A stretch of DNA of 60,540 nt, taken from NCBI RefSeq assembly GCF_000282375.1, contig NZ_AKJK01000082.1, forward strand, positions 1 to 60,540, given 5' to 3'. A program made the position numbers and the translations under genes. Position 1 is the first letter of the stretch. Each line of letters starts with the position of its first letter. Origin of the DNA: Pseudomonas sp. GM50. GTDB taxonomy: Bacteria > Pseudomonadota > Gammaproteobacteria > Pseudomonadales > Pseudomonadaceae. The notes under the pieces were generated by a model. The model was not told where the DNA came from. It searched no databases and saw nothing but the letters and a program-made list of their open reading frames with translations. Shown here piece by piece: positions 25,712 through 33,750 of the stretch.

Positions 25712-26389
25712 ATGAAATTGCTGGTCGTCGAAGATGAAGCGCTGTTGCGCCATCACCTGCAAACCCGCCTGACGGATAGCGGCCACGTGGTCGAGTCCGT
25801 GGCCAACGCCGAGGAGGCGTTGTACCAGGCCGAGCAGTTCAACCATGACTTGGCGGTGATCGACCTCGGTCTGCCTGGCATGGGCGGGCTCGATCTGATT
25901 CGTCAATTGCGTTCCCGGGGCAAGACGTTTCCGATCCTGATCCTCACCGCGCGGGGCAACTGGCAGGACAAGGTCGAAGGCCTCGCCGCCGGCGCTGATG
26001 ATTACGTGGTCAAGCCCTTCCAGTTCGAAGAGCTGGACGCCCGGCTCAATGCCTTGCTGCGCCGCTCCAGCGGTTTCACCCAGTCGACCATCGTCGCTGG
26101 CCCCTTGCTGCTGGACCTCAATCGCAAACAGGCGTCCCTCGATGAACAACCGCTCGCGCTGACCGCCTACGAATACCGGATCCTTGAATACCTGATGCGA
26201 CATCACCAGCAAGTGGTGGCCAAGGACCGCTTGATGGAGCAACTCTATCCGGATGACGGCGAGCGTGATCCGAACGTGATCGAAGTGCTGGTCGGCCGCT
26301 TGCGCCGCAAACTCGAAGGCCCGGCCGGCTTCAAGCCGATCGATACCGTGCGCGGCCTTGGCTACCTGTTTAACGAGCGCTGCACTTGA
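25712..26389 (+). CDS. phoP: Response regulator PhoP
   Basis: 225 residues. The receiver has LLVVEDEALLRHHL, phospho-acceptor Asp51 in LAVIDLGLPGMGG, and Lys in YVVKPFQFEELDARL. The OmpR-type winged helix contains LTAYEYRILEYLM and DPNVIEVLVGRLRRKL. It activates oprH and LPS-modification genes when PhoQ senses low divalent cations or cationic peptides. It overlaps phoQ (TTGA). Confidence 0.95.
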   Translation: MKLLVVEDEALLRHHLQTRLTDSGHVVESVANAEEALYQAEQFNHDLAVIDLGLPGMGGLDLIRQLRSRGKTFPILILTARGNWQDKVEGLAAGADDYVVKPFQFEELDARLNALLRRSSGFTQSTIVAGPLLLDLNRKQASLDEQPLALTAYEYRILEYLMRHHQQVVAKDRLMEQLYPDDGERDPNVIEVLVGRLRRKLEGPAGFKPIDTVRGLGYLFNERCT

Positions 26390-27732
26390 TTCGTTCCCTT
26401 CGTGTCCGATTGATGCTCGCCGCCACGGTCCTGGCGGTGTTGTTCATGCTGGCGTTGTTGCCTGCGATGCAGGGCGCGTTCAGCCTGGCGTTGCAGGATT
26501 CCATCGAGCAGCGTCTGGCGTCTGACGTCACCACGCTGATTTCCGCTGCCCGGGTCGAAAACAACCGCTTGCAGATGCCCGCGCAATTGCCTGACGAGCG
26601 CTTCAACCTCACCGACAGCCGTTTGCTCGGCTACATCTATGACCGCGAAGGTCACCTGGTCTGGCGCTCTAAGGCCACCCAGGAAGAGAAAATCAACTAC
26701 AAGCCGCGTTACGACGGGCGCGGTAACGAGTTCGCGAGGATCAGCGAAGCCAATGGTGAAGAGTTCTTCGTCTATGACGTTGAGGTCAAACTGCTGGGCG
26801 GCCAGAGCGCGGCGTTCAGCATCGTCGCCCTGCAACCGGTGCGCGAATACGAAATCACCCTCGAAGGCCTGCGGGAAAACCTTTATCTGGGCTTCGGCGC
26901 AGCCTTGCTGGTGTTGCTCGCCTTGTTATGGATCGGCCTGACCTGGGGCTTGCAGGCGTTGCGCCGGCTGAGCCAGGAGCTGGACCAGATCGAGGGCGGC
27001 ACGCGTGAAAGCCTGAGTGAAGAACATCCACGGGAACTGCTGCGCCTGACCGGCTCGCTCAACCGTTTGCTGCACAGCGAGCGTGAGCAGCGCAGCCGTT
27101 ATCGCGACTCCCTCGACGACCTGGCCCACAGCCTGAAAACCCCGTTGACGGTGTTGCAAGGGGTCAGCGAAGACATGGCGCAAAAGCCGCAAGAGCGCGA
27201 TCAGGCCTGGGTGCTGCAAACCCAGATCGAGCGCATGAGCCAGCAGATCAGTTATCAACTGCAACGTGCGAGCCTGCGCAAAAGCGGCCTGGTGCGCCAC
27301 CAAGTGCGCCTGCGCCCGGTGCTGCAAAGCCTCTGCGATACGCTGGGCAAGGTCTATCGCGACAAACGCGTGCAGGTCGCTTTCGATCTGCCGGAGCAGT
27401 GTTATGTGCCGATCGAGCAGGGCGCCTTGCTGGAAATGATGGGCAACCTGCTGGAAAACGCCTATCGCCTGTGCCTGAGCGAAGTGCGCATCAGCGTGCG
27501 CGAAACCCTCAGTGGCATTGAGCTCTGTGTCGAAGACGACGGCCCCGGCGTGCCACCGGATCAGCGTGCGCGGATTCTGCAGCGGGGCGAACGGCTTGAT
27601 CGTCAGCATCCGGGGCAGGGGATTGGGTTGGCGGTGGTCAAGGACATCATCGAAAGCTACAGCGCCAAATTGACGTTGGGGGATTCGCCAATGGGCGGGG
27701 CGGCGTTCCGGATTCATTTTCCGGTGGTTTAG
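26386..27732 (+). CDS. phoQ: Sensor histidine kinase PhoQ
   Basis: 448 residues starting at TTG 26386, overlapping the phoP stop. It has two transmembrane segments (about 10-28 and 166-186), a periplasmic PhoQ sensor domain, and HAMP. The H-box DDLAHSLKTPLTVL contains His248, the N-box is NLLENAYRLC, the G1 box VEDDGPGVP and the G2 box GQGIGLAVVKDI. It phosphorylates PhoP in response to low Mg2+. All catalytic motifs are intact. The TTG start may lower kinase relative to regulator. Confidence 0.95.
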   Translation: MIRSLRVRLMLAATVLAVLFMLALLPAMQGAFSLALQDSIEQRLASDVTTLISAARVENNRLQMPAQLPDERFNLTDSRLLGYIYDREGHLVWRSKATQEEKINYKPRYDGRGNEFARISEANGEEFFVYDVEVKLLGGQSAAFSIVALQPVREYEITLEGLRENLYLGFGAALLVLLALLWIGLTWGLQALRRLSQELDQIEGGTRESLSEEHPRELLRLTGSLNRLLHSEREQRSRYRDSLDDLAHSLKTPLTVLQGVSEDMAQKPQERDQAWVLQTQIERMSQQISYQLQRASLRKSGLVRHQVRLRPVLQSLCDTLGKVYRDKRVQVAFDLPEQCYVPIEQGALLEMMGNLLENAYRLCLSEVRISVRETLSGIELCVEDDGPGVPPDQRARILQRGERLDRQHPGQGIGLAVVKDIIESYSAKLTLGDSPMGGAAFRIHFPVV

Positions 27733-27751
27733 CGATTGGCTGGTCTGGCCT

Positions 27752-27846
27752 CATCGCGAGCAGGCTCGCTCCCACAGGGGATTGGCTGTGAATACGGTAT
27801 TTGTGAACGCCAAAGATCCAATGTGGGAGCGAGCCTGCTCGCGATG
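27752..27846. repeat. REP-type pair after phoQ (GTGGGAGCGAGCCTGCTCGCGA family)
   Basis: CATCGCGAGCAGGCTCGCTC and its reverse complement about 95 bp end to end. Confidence 0.9.
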
Positions 27847-28014
27847 AGGTCGATACAGCCACCACAAGTCTCGGTGTCAGACCGCTAAACAAGCACTGTT
27901 TAAACGACACTTCCAGATACTCACTCAGGCTACACATTCTTGCGCCGCTGCCTACGACTACGCCAGAATCCGCCGGCTAGTGCGCCTGGGGCGCGGGCTC
28001 TATCCTTTGCCGGT

Positions 28015-28106
28015 CGCTGACGAATCAGCGATCGGGTTTAGCGATCCGATCCCATACACAGACGCAAAAGCGCCCAAGTTCTGATTGCAGTTTTTAGTGC
28101 CTGCAA
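28015..28106 (+). ncRNA. Chain of hairpins upstream of the DUF6124-type gene
   Basis: Three potential stems in a row: CGCTGA-CGAA-TCAGCG (28015-28030); GATCGG-GTTTAGCGAT-CCGATC (28030-28051); TTGCAG...CTGCAA (28085-28106). The loop decamer GTTTAGCGAT recurs at 28204-28213. No open frame fits. It is probably part of the long leader or of a separate small RNA. Confidence 0.45.
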
Positions 28107-28119
28107 TTCGCGTAATGGT

Positions 28120-28248
28120 GGCTGTGCGTGGGAGACCTTCGAGGTCTACCCGGGGTTTCTGTGACCCGGATCGCTAACCTGCGTACAGCCGCCACCTTTA
28201 CTTGTTTAGCGATAGGTCGTGGCGGCTCAACCAACCACGGAGCTTCAC
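28120..28248 (+). ncRNA. Candidate structured 5' leader (switch-like) of the DUF6124-type gene
   Basis: A closing stem P1 pairs GGCTGTGCG (28120-28128) with CGTACAGCC (28182-28190). Inside are hairpin P2, AGACCT-TCG-AGGTCT (28133-28147), and P3, CCGGGGT/ACCCGG (28150-28169), giving a three-way junction. The 3' strand of P1 overlaps AGCCGCCAC (28187-28195), which is perfectly complementary to GTGGCGGCT (28219-28227). That segment overlaps CGTGG (28218-28222), which can also pair with CCACG (28235-28239) at the edge of the ribosome-binding site GGAG (28239-28242). The pairings exclude each other, so the leader could switch translation. This is read from base complementarity only; no ligand or known riboswitch class is recognised. 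Confidence 0.5.
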
Positions 28249-28608
28249 ATGTTCAAGATCACGCCAAATCCACCGGAAACCGACCCAACCTCCCCCTACG
28301 AATCCCTCGATTCGAAAAAACTCAACGAAGCCGCCGACCGCGCCCTCGATTACTACCTAAAACCGGACATTCCCAGAGACACCAAGCGCAAACCCAGCAC
28401 CATTTACCATGTCGGCACCGAGGTCGATAACGAAACCCTGCTGGTCAACGCCTGCGAATCCCTGGCGTCAGCGAGCATGATGCTAAGTGAGTTCGCCGGA
28501 TTGATGGACATGCCACATCGCAACATGATGTTGGGGATTCAATCGGTGGTCATGCTCGGGGAACTGGCGGTGAATCGGGTGCTGGATAACCTCGATCCGC
28601 GAGGCTAG
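28249..28608 (+). CDS. DUF6124 family protein (small Pseudomonas-specific protein)
   Basis: 119 residues from ATG 28249, with GGAG seven bases upstream. It begins MFKITPNPPETDPTSPYESL, followed by KKLNEAADRALDYYL, and has a C-terminal helical half with HRNMMLGIQSVVMLGELAVN. This matches the short proteins annotated DUF6124 (relatives: DUF3077), which pseudomonads often carry in several copies. The function is unknown. There is no signal peptide or membrane segment; the fold is probably helical, perhaps dimeric. The gene is preceded by an unusually structured leader and followed by REP repeats, and it stands alone as a transcription unit. Confidence 0.75.
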   Translation: MFKITPNPPETDPTSPYESLDSKKLNEAADRALDYYLKPDIPRDTKRKPSTIYHVGTEVDNETLLVNACESLASASMMLSEFAGLMDMPHRNMMLGIQSVVMLGELAVNRVLDNLDPRG

Positions 28609-28617
28609 CGAAGAACC

Positions 28618-28784
28618 TGTGGCGAGGGGGCTTGCTGTGGCGAGGGGGCTTGCCCCCGTTCGGCTGCGAAGCAGTCGTAAAACCGGCATTATGCGGAGTA
28701 CCTGAAAACATGCGATTGCAGGTTTTGGGGCCGCTGCGCAACCCAACGGGGCGATGCGGCGTTCCGACAAGCCCCCTCGCCACA
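28618..28784. repeat. REP-type pair, variant with duplicated left arm and interrupted right arm
   Basis: The left arm begins with an 18-bp tandem duplication (TGTGGCGAGGGGGCTTGC twice). The right arm carries the insertion GCGATGCGGCGTTCCGAC between AACGGG and AAGCCCCCTCGCCACA, exactly as in the copy at 34558-34704. Confidence 0.8.
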
Positions 28785-28828
28785 AAAGCTAGGCTGGCTG
28801 CACGGTTTTACGGTGTTCTTTCGGGCCT

Positions 28829-28922
28829 CATCGCGAGCAGGCTCGCTCCCACAGGGGATCTGTGGTGAACATATTATTTGTGAATGACGCCGATCCAATG
28901 TGGGAGCGAGCCTGCTCGCGAT
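28829..28922. repeat. REP-type pair (GTGGGAGCGAGCCTGCTCGCGA family)
   Basis: CATCGCGAGCAGGCTCGCTC and its reverse complement, about 94 bp end to end, just past the stop of the AraC-type gene. The inner spacer resembles that of the copy at 27752. Confidence 0.9.
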
Positions 28923-28947
28923 GGGGCCAGTCAATTCAACCGAAATA

Positions 28948-29961
28948 TCAGTTCTCTTGGGCGCGATAAGCCCCTGGCGTAAGGCCGGTCCACTTCTTGA
29001 ACGCCCGGTGAAACGCCGAAGGCTCGGAAAACCCCAACTGCTCGGCAATCTGTTGCAACGACAGGTCCGCACGCCCCAGGTGATAAATCGCGATGTCCCG
29101 GCGCAACTGGTCCTTCAATTCCTGAAAACTCGTGCCTTCTTCGCGCAAATGCCGACGCAAGGTTTGCGGGCTGATGTGCAGGTGCGCGGCCACCGCTTCC
29201 AGGTCCGGCCAGCGCGCATTGTCGCGGCTGAGCAAACGCCGCAACTGGCTGCTCAGGCTGTCGCCTTCGTCGGGGCGCGATAGCAGGTCGGCGGGGGAGC
29301 GCTCGAGAAAGTGCTTGAGGGTTCGTTCGTCCTGCAACAGCGGCATATTCAGGTAGCGACTGTGGAATAACAGACTGCTTTGCGCCGTCGTGCTCTTTAC
29401 GGTGGAAAAGCTCAGCGGGCAGGAAAACAGCAAGTCGTATTCGGCCCCGTGTTCGGGCCTCGGGTAGCTGAACGTGGCCTGCTCCAGACGAATGCGCTGG
29501 CCAATCAGCCAGCTGCCGAACCGATGCCAGATCACCAACAGGCTTTCGCTGAGGAAATGGTCCGGGTCCCACAGCGGCGAATCGTCCAGGCTCAGGCGAA
29601 CCCTGTCGCCTTCGCGGCTCAGCGTCAGACGCGGCGCCCCGGGGAACAGGCTGTAAAACAATAAACCGCGATTGAGCGCTTTCTCCAGCGTGCGGCAGTG
29701 GATCACCGCGTGGCACATCATTGCGAAGCTGCCGGGTTTGCTCGGCGCCTGCCCGAAGCCCAGGTATTCGTCGTCCAGCGCCAGCCACAGCCCCTGGATC
29801 AATCGTGCGAACTGCTCGGGCGCGATTCGCGCACGCGGCTCCTCAAGCAGTTCGGGGCTGATCCCCAATTGCTGCAAAAGACTCGAATAGTCATAGCCAC
29901 GCCGGCGCGCACCACCGAGGGCGGCGCGGGCGAAATGGCTGGCGATGGTGCGTTCGCGCAT
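28948..29961 (-). CDS. AraC-family transcriptional regulator
   Basis: 337 residues from ATG 29961. The N-terminal two thirds match the AraC-type arabinose-binding-like domain of OruR-like regulators (LLQQLGISPELLEEPRARIA, RTLEKALNRGLLFYSLF). The C-terminal HTH pair includes DLEAVAAHLHISPQTLRRHL and the signature LSLQQIAEQLGFSEPSAFHR, ending FKKWTGLTPGAYR. It is divergent from dctA with 340 bp between. Two near-identical palindromes in that gap are plausible operators. A frame extending to 30111 would cross these palindromes and is rejected. The effector is unknown; a C4-dicarboxylate or related acid is only a guess from the neighbour. Confidence 0.88.
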   Translation of the reverse strand: MRERTIASHFARAALGGARRRGYDYSSLLQQLGISPELLEEPRARIAPEQFARLIQGLWLALDDEYLGFGQAPSKPGSFAMMCHAVIHCRTLEKALNRGLLFYSLFPGAPRLTLSREGDRVRLSLDDSPLWDPDHFLSESLLVIWHRFGSWLIGQRIRLEQATFSYPRPEHGAEYDLLFSCPLSFSTVKSTTAQSSLLFHSRYLNMPLLQDERTLKHFLERSPADLLSRPDEGDSLSSQLRRLLSRDNARWPDLEAVAAHLHISPQTLRRHLREEGTSFQELKDQLRRDIAIYHLGRADLSLQQIAEQLGFSEPSAFHRAFKKWTGLTPGAYRAQEN

Positions 29962-30020
29962 AGAGGGCAGGTCCGTCCACTGAGCAATGGATGGTAGCGG
30001 TGCCCGTCGAGAATGAACAA

Positions 30021-30034
30021 GGCGGATATCCGCC
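30021..30034. promoter_or_regulatory. Perfect palindrome GGCGGATATCCGCC (operator candidate 1)
   Basis: A 14-bp perfect dyad, 60 bp upstream of the AraC-type gene start; its near copy begins 41 bp further toward dctA. Confidence 0.5.
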
Positions 30035-30061
30035 AAATTGCAGGACGAGGTTTGGCTGATG

Positions 30062-30075
30062 GGCGGAAATCCGCC
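30062..30075. promoter_or_regulatory. Near-palindrome GGCGGAAATCCGCC (operator candidate 2)
   Basis: Differs from the site at 30021 by one base. Flanking bases also match, 17 of 20 positions in all, in direct orientation with 41-bp spacing (about four helical turns). Confidence 0.5.
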
Positions 30076-30153
30076 ACATCGTTGTAGCGGGTGAGTGCCC
30101 AAAAAAAACATGTAACCCTTGATGTCACTAGGCTGGCAGGTTTTTTTTCGAAG

Positions 30154-30170
30154 GTGGCACGGGGCTTGCG
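30154..30170 (+). promoter_or_regulatory. Sigma-54 promoter of dctA
   Basis: TGGCACGGGGCTTGC has GG and GC exactly 10 bp apart, as required for RpoN. C4-dicarboxylate transporter genes are RpoN- and DctD-dependent in pseudomonads. It lies 132 bp before the dctA start. Confidence 0.82.
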
Positions 30171-30301
30171 ATACAAGCCGCAGAGGTCTGCCATCGCGCA
30201 GCTCGACAAAACAAATCCCTCCAGTGCAGGAGGGTTCGCAAATGAGGTGTCAGGGACAACAGACGGATGTTGTTACTGAGGCACTCTTGAGGAACTTTGC
30301 A

Positions 30302-31636
30302 ATGACGACTCGTCAGCCACTGTATAAATCCCTGTACTTCCAGGTGATCGTTGCCATCGCTATCGGCATCCTGCTCGGTCACTTCTACCCGCAGACCGGT
30401 GTAGCCCTCAAGCCGCTGGGTGACGGGTTCATCAAACTGATCAAAATGGTCATCGCACCGATCATCTTCTGTACCGTTGTCAGCGGCATCGCCGGCATGC
30501 AGAACATGAAATCGGTCGGCAAGACCGGCGGCTATGCGCTGCTGTACTTCGAAATCGTTTCCACCATCGCCTTGCTGATCGGTCTGGTCGTGGTCAACGT
30601 TGTGCAACCGGGCGTCGGCATGCACATCGATGTTTCGACCCTGGACACCAGCAAAATCGCTGGCTTCATCTCGGCCGGTAAAGACCAGAGCATCATCGGC
30701 TTTATCCTCAACGTGATCCCGAACACCATCGTCGGCGCGTTCGCCAACGGCGACATCCTGCAAGTGCTGATGTTCTCGGTGATCTTCGGTTTCGCCCTGC
30801 ATCGCCTGGGTGCCTACGGCAAGCCGGTGCTGGACTTCATCGATCGCTTTGCTCACGTGATGTTCAACATCATCAACATGATCATGAAGCTCGCTCCAGT
30901 CGGCGCGTTCGGTGCGATGGCTTTCACCATCGGTGCCTACGGTGTCGGTTCGCTGGTGCAACTCGGTCAGCTGATGATCTGCTTCTACATCACCTGCATC
31001 CTGTTCGTGGTCGTTGTACTGGGCGCGATCTGCCGCGCACACGGCTTCAGCGTGCTGAAACTGGTTCGCTACATCCGTGAAGAGCTGCTGATCGTACTGG
31101 GTACTTCCTCTTCGGAATCCGCCCTGCCACGCATGCTGATCAAGATGGAACGCCTGGGTGCGCAGAAATCGGTTGTAGGTCTGGTGATCCCGACTGGCTA
31201 CTCGTTCAACCTCGACGGTACGTCGATCTACCTGACCATGGCGGCTGTGTTCATCGCTCAGGCGACTGACACCCCGATGGACCTCACTCACCAGATCACC
31301 TTGCTGCTGGTGCTGCTGTTGTCCTCCAAAGGTGCGGCGGGTGTGACCGGTAGCGGCTTCATCGTGCTGGCAGCGACCCTGTCGGCCGTGGGTACTCTGC
31401 CGGTGGCCGGCCTGGCGCTGATCCTCGGCATCGACCGCTTCATGTCCGAAGCCCGTGCGCTGACCAACCTTGTTGGTAACGCCGTGGCCACCATCGTGGT
31501 CGCCAAGTGGGTGAAAGAGCTGGACGAAGACAAGCTGCAAGTCGAGCTGGCTTCCGGCGGTCGCGGTATCTCCGACGAGCGTGAAGTAGACGACCTGGGC
31601 GTGGCTGAAGGCCCGGCCCCTGGCACCGTCAAGTAA
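30302..31636 (+). CDS. dctA: C4-dicarboxylate:cation symporter DctA
   Basis: 444 residues from ATG 30302 (GAGGAA just upstream). DAACS-family features are present: an N-terminal hydrophobic segment followed by GDGFIKLIKMVIAPIIFCTV, the serine-rich re-entrant loop LGTSSSESALPRML, GYSFNLDGTSIYLTMAAVFI, SSKGAAGVTGSGFIVLA and DRFMSEARALTNLVGNAVAT. It imports succinate, fumarate and malate at the inner membrane. The in-frame extension to 30119 would run through the sigma-54 promoter. A rho-independent terminator follows. Both the sequence and the oprH-phoPQ-dctA neighbourhood agree with other pseudomonads. Confidence 0.95.
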   Translation: MTTRQPLYKSLYFQVIVAIAIGILLGHFYPQTGVALKPLGDGFIKLIKMVIAPIIFCTVVSGIAGMQNMKSVGKTGGYALLYFEIVSTIALLIGLVVVNVVQPGVGMHIDVSTLDTSKIAGFISAGKDQSIIGFILNVIPNTIVGAFANGDILQVLMFSVIFGFALHRLGAYGKPVLDFIDRFAHVMFNIINMIMKLAPVGAFGAMAFTIGAYGVGSLVQLGQLMICFYITCILFVVVVLGAICRAHGFSVLKLVRYIREELLIVLGTSSSESALPRMLIKMERLGAQKSVVGLVIPTGYSFNLDGTSIYLTMAAVFIAQATDTPMDLTHQITLLLVLLLSSKGAAGVTGSGFIVLAATLSAVGTLPVAGLALILGIDRFMSEARALTNLVGNAVATIVVAKWVKELDEDKLQVELASGGRGISDEREVDDLGVAEGPAPGTVK

Positions 31637-31648
31637 ACGCTCTGGCTG

Positions 31649-31674
31649 TAAAACCCGCTTCGGCGGGTTTTTTC
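31649..31674 (+). terminator. Rho-independent terminator after dctA
   Basis: AAAACCCGCTTCGGCGGGTT followed by T-run, 13 bp after the stop. Confidence 0.92.
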
Positions 31675-31777
31675 ATGCCTGCGATTTGAGCGCAACGGTC
31701 ACCGCCGCTGACACATAAGGTGATTGCTGCAATGTACTCGGCTGCCTAGGCTTGGGGGATTGCACTGGAGAACACTT

Positions 31778-32959
31778 ATGCTCGGTCCACTGGCATCACT
31801 CAAGGTTCTGGATTTCTCGACACTGCTGCCGGGGCCGTTCGCCTCGTTGCTGCTGGCAGACATGGGCGCCGAGGTGCTGCGCATCGAATCGCCGACCCGC
31901 ATGGACCTGCTGCGAGTGCTGCCGCCGCATGATCAAGGTGTGTCGGCCAGCCACGCGTACCTCAATCGCAATAAGCGCAGCCTGGCGCTGGACCTCAAGC
32001 AGCCCGAAGCGCTGGAGGTGATCAAACAATTGCTGTTGGACTACGACATCGTGCTGGAACAGTTCCGTCCCGGTGTGATGGACCGACTCGGCCTGGGGTA
32101 TGAGGCCTTGAAGGCGATCAATCCGCGGCTGATTTATGTGTCGATCACCGGCTACGGCCAGACCGGCCCTTACAAGGATCGCGCCGGTCACGACATCAAC
32201 TACCTGGCGCTGGCGGGGCTGGCGAGCTACACCGGTCGCGCCGACAGCGGCCCGTTGCCGTTGGGCATGCAGGTGGCGGATGTCGCGGGCGGCTCGTTGC
32301 ACGGGGTGATCGGCCTGCTGGCGGCGGTGATCGCGCGACAGCAGACAGGGCAGGGGCAGCATCTGGATGTGAGCATGACCGACTGCGCCTTCAGCCTGAA
32401 TGCCATGGCTGGTGCCGGGTACCTGGCCTGTGGCGTGGAGCCGGGCAGGGAAGATCAGATGCTCAATGGCGGCAGCTTCTACGACTACTACCGCTCACGC
32501 GATGGACGCTGGTTGTCGGTGGGCAGCCTGGAACCGGTGTTCATGCAGCAACTCTGCACGGCGCTGGGCCGGCCGGAACTGGCGGCCCAAGGACTGTCAC
32601 CCGAACCGGCCCGGCAACAGGCGCTCAAGGAGGCGTTGAAAGTCGAATTCGAAAAGTACGACTTTGCCAAGTTGTGTGAGCTGTTTGCCAGGATCGATGC
32701 GTGCGTCGAGCCGGTGTTGAGCCTGGACGAAGCGGTGCGGCACCCGCAGTTGCAGGCGCGGGAATTGGTGGCTGAGGTGCCGAGGGGCGATGGTTCGACT
32801 CAGGCGCAGATAGCCTGCCCGTTGAAGTTTTCGGACGGCTTGCCTGAGCCTCGGCATATTGGCGCGACGCTGGGAGCGCATACCGATCAGGTGTTGGGGG
32901 AGTTGGGGTTCAGTGTTGAGCGGATTGCAGAATTGCGGCTTGCCAGGGTGGTTGTGTAG
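31778..32959 (+). CDS. CaiB/BaiF family protein, alpha-methylacyl-CoA racemase-like
   Basis: 393 residues from ATG 31778 (GGAG seven bases upstream). The class III CoA-transferase fold is clear: VLDFSTLLPGPFASLLLADM and LNRNKRSLALDLKQPEA. The motif YGQTGPYKDRAGHDINYLAL, the following VADVAGG and VGSLEPVF place His138, Asp168 and Glu252 where alpha-methylacyl-CoA racemases keep their catalytic His, Asp and Glu. Racemase activity on 2-methyl-branched acyl-CoAs is therefore more likely than CoA transfer. It is a monocistronic gene between dctA and a REP pair. Substrate untested. Confidence 0.83.
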   Translation: MLGPLASLKVLDFSTLLPGPFASLLLADMGAEVLRIESPTRMDLLRVLPPHDQGVSASHAYLNRNKRSLALDLKQPEALEVIKQLLLDYDIVLEQFRPGVMDRLGLGYEALKAINPRLIYVSITGYGQTGPYKDRAGHDINYLALAGLASYTGRADSGPLPLGMQVADVAGGSLHGVIGLLAAVIARQQTGQGQHLDVSMTDCAFSLNAMAGAGYLACGVEPGREDQMLNGGSFYDYYRSRDGRWLSVGSLEPVFMQQLCTALGRPELAAQGLSPEPARQQALKEALKVEFEKYDFAKLCELFARIDACVEPVLSLDEAVRHPQLQARELVAEVPRGDGSTQAQIACPLKFSDGLPEPRHIGATLGAHTDQVLGELGFSVERIAELRLARVVV

Positions 32960-32974
32960 TGCCTGATCAGGCGC

Positions 32975-33070
32975 CATCGCGAGCAGGCTCGCTCCCACAA
33001 GGGATCTGCTCTGAGAACACATTATTACGAACGCCACAGATCAAATGTGGGAGCGGGCTTGCTCGCGAAG
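32975..33070. repeat. REP-type pair, mixed arms
   Basis: The left arm is CATCGCGAGCAGGCTCGCTC; the right arm is the related GTGGGAGCGGGCTTGCTCGC, so the two arms belong to sister subfamilies. Confidence 0.85.
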
Positions 33071-33097
33071 AGGCCGGCCCAAACACCACAAATCCTG

Positions 33098-33592
33098 CTA
33101 CTCGACCCGCATCTCGCCACTGAACACCAATGTGCTCCTGCAGCGCCTGCACAAATACCGCCGCCCCTGTCTCACCAAACCATGACGCTGCGCCGAAAAC
33201 GGGAAATCGCTGTCGGCGCACGGGCATTTGTAGATGTAGCGGGTCACGCTGCGGCGTTTGACGTCATAGGTGTGGCAGCGGTTGGGCGGCAGTTCGTACA
33301 CACCGCGCATGATCAGTTGCCACTCTTCGCCATGAGGCTGGATGCGGTCGCCGAACAGTTGATGGGCGATCAGGTGCGCGACTTCATGCGCCACGGTCTG
33401 CTTGAGGAAGTCTTCGGTGTTTTCCCGGTACAGCTGCGGATTGAAACGCAGCAGGTTCTCGTGCAAATGCGCGACACCGGCTTTTTGCCCGCGCAGCTTG
33501 AGGCTCACCACGGGGCGTTTGAAAGGTCGTTTGAAAAAGGATTCGGCTTGTTGGAAACAGTCTTCGACGCGGGTATTGAGTTGCTCGGGCAT
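33098..33592 (-). CDS. sprT: SprT-family zinc metallopeptidase-like protein
   Basis: 164 residues from ATG 33592. The zinc site HEVAH is at 69-73. The SprT C-terminal zinc ribbon shows YKCPC...YLCRRC. The RHG-rich middle (IYKCPCADSDFPFSAQRHG) is typical. Bacterial SprT proteins are poorly characterised; the family includes the eukaryotic DNA-protein crosslink protease SPRTN. A longer frame to 33961 overlaps the neighbouring gene and lacks similarity. It is a single gene convergent with the racemase-like gene. Confidence 0.88.
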   Translation of the reverse strand: MPEQLNTRVEDCFQQAESFFKRPFKRPVVSLKLRGQKAGVAHLHENLLRFNPQLYRENTEDFLKQTVAHEVAHLIAHQLFGDRIQPHGEEWQLIMRGVYELPPNRCHTYDVKRRSVTRYIYKCPCADSDFPFSAQRHGLVRQGRRYLCRRCRSTLVFSGEMRVE

Positions 33593-33696
33593 GCTTGATG
33601 GATCTCCAGAGACGTCGAGTATGCCGCAACCCTCGGGACTTGCGAATCGCCGAGGAGCCGAATGGTCGTACCTCCTGCTCTTTCTTGGAGAGTAGA

Positions 33697-33716
33697 AGGC
33701 CGCCTTGCGGCGGCCT
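33697..33716. terminator. GC-rich hairpin between the Yip1-like gene and sprT
   Basis: AGGCCGCCTTGCGGCGGCCT is a strong stem 34 bp past the Yip1-like stop (read on the minus strand) without a marked T-run. Confidence 0.5.
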
Positions 33717-33750
33717 GTGTTGGCAGATCTTGTTTTTGGTAGGTGTGTCG

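Larger units (their letters stand above)
28609..28947. other. Repeat-filled intergenic region
   Basis: About 340 bp made almost wholly of two REP-type structures (28618-28784 and 28829-28922). No gene. Confidence 0.8.
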
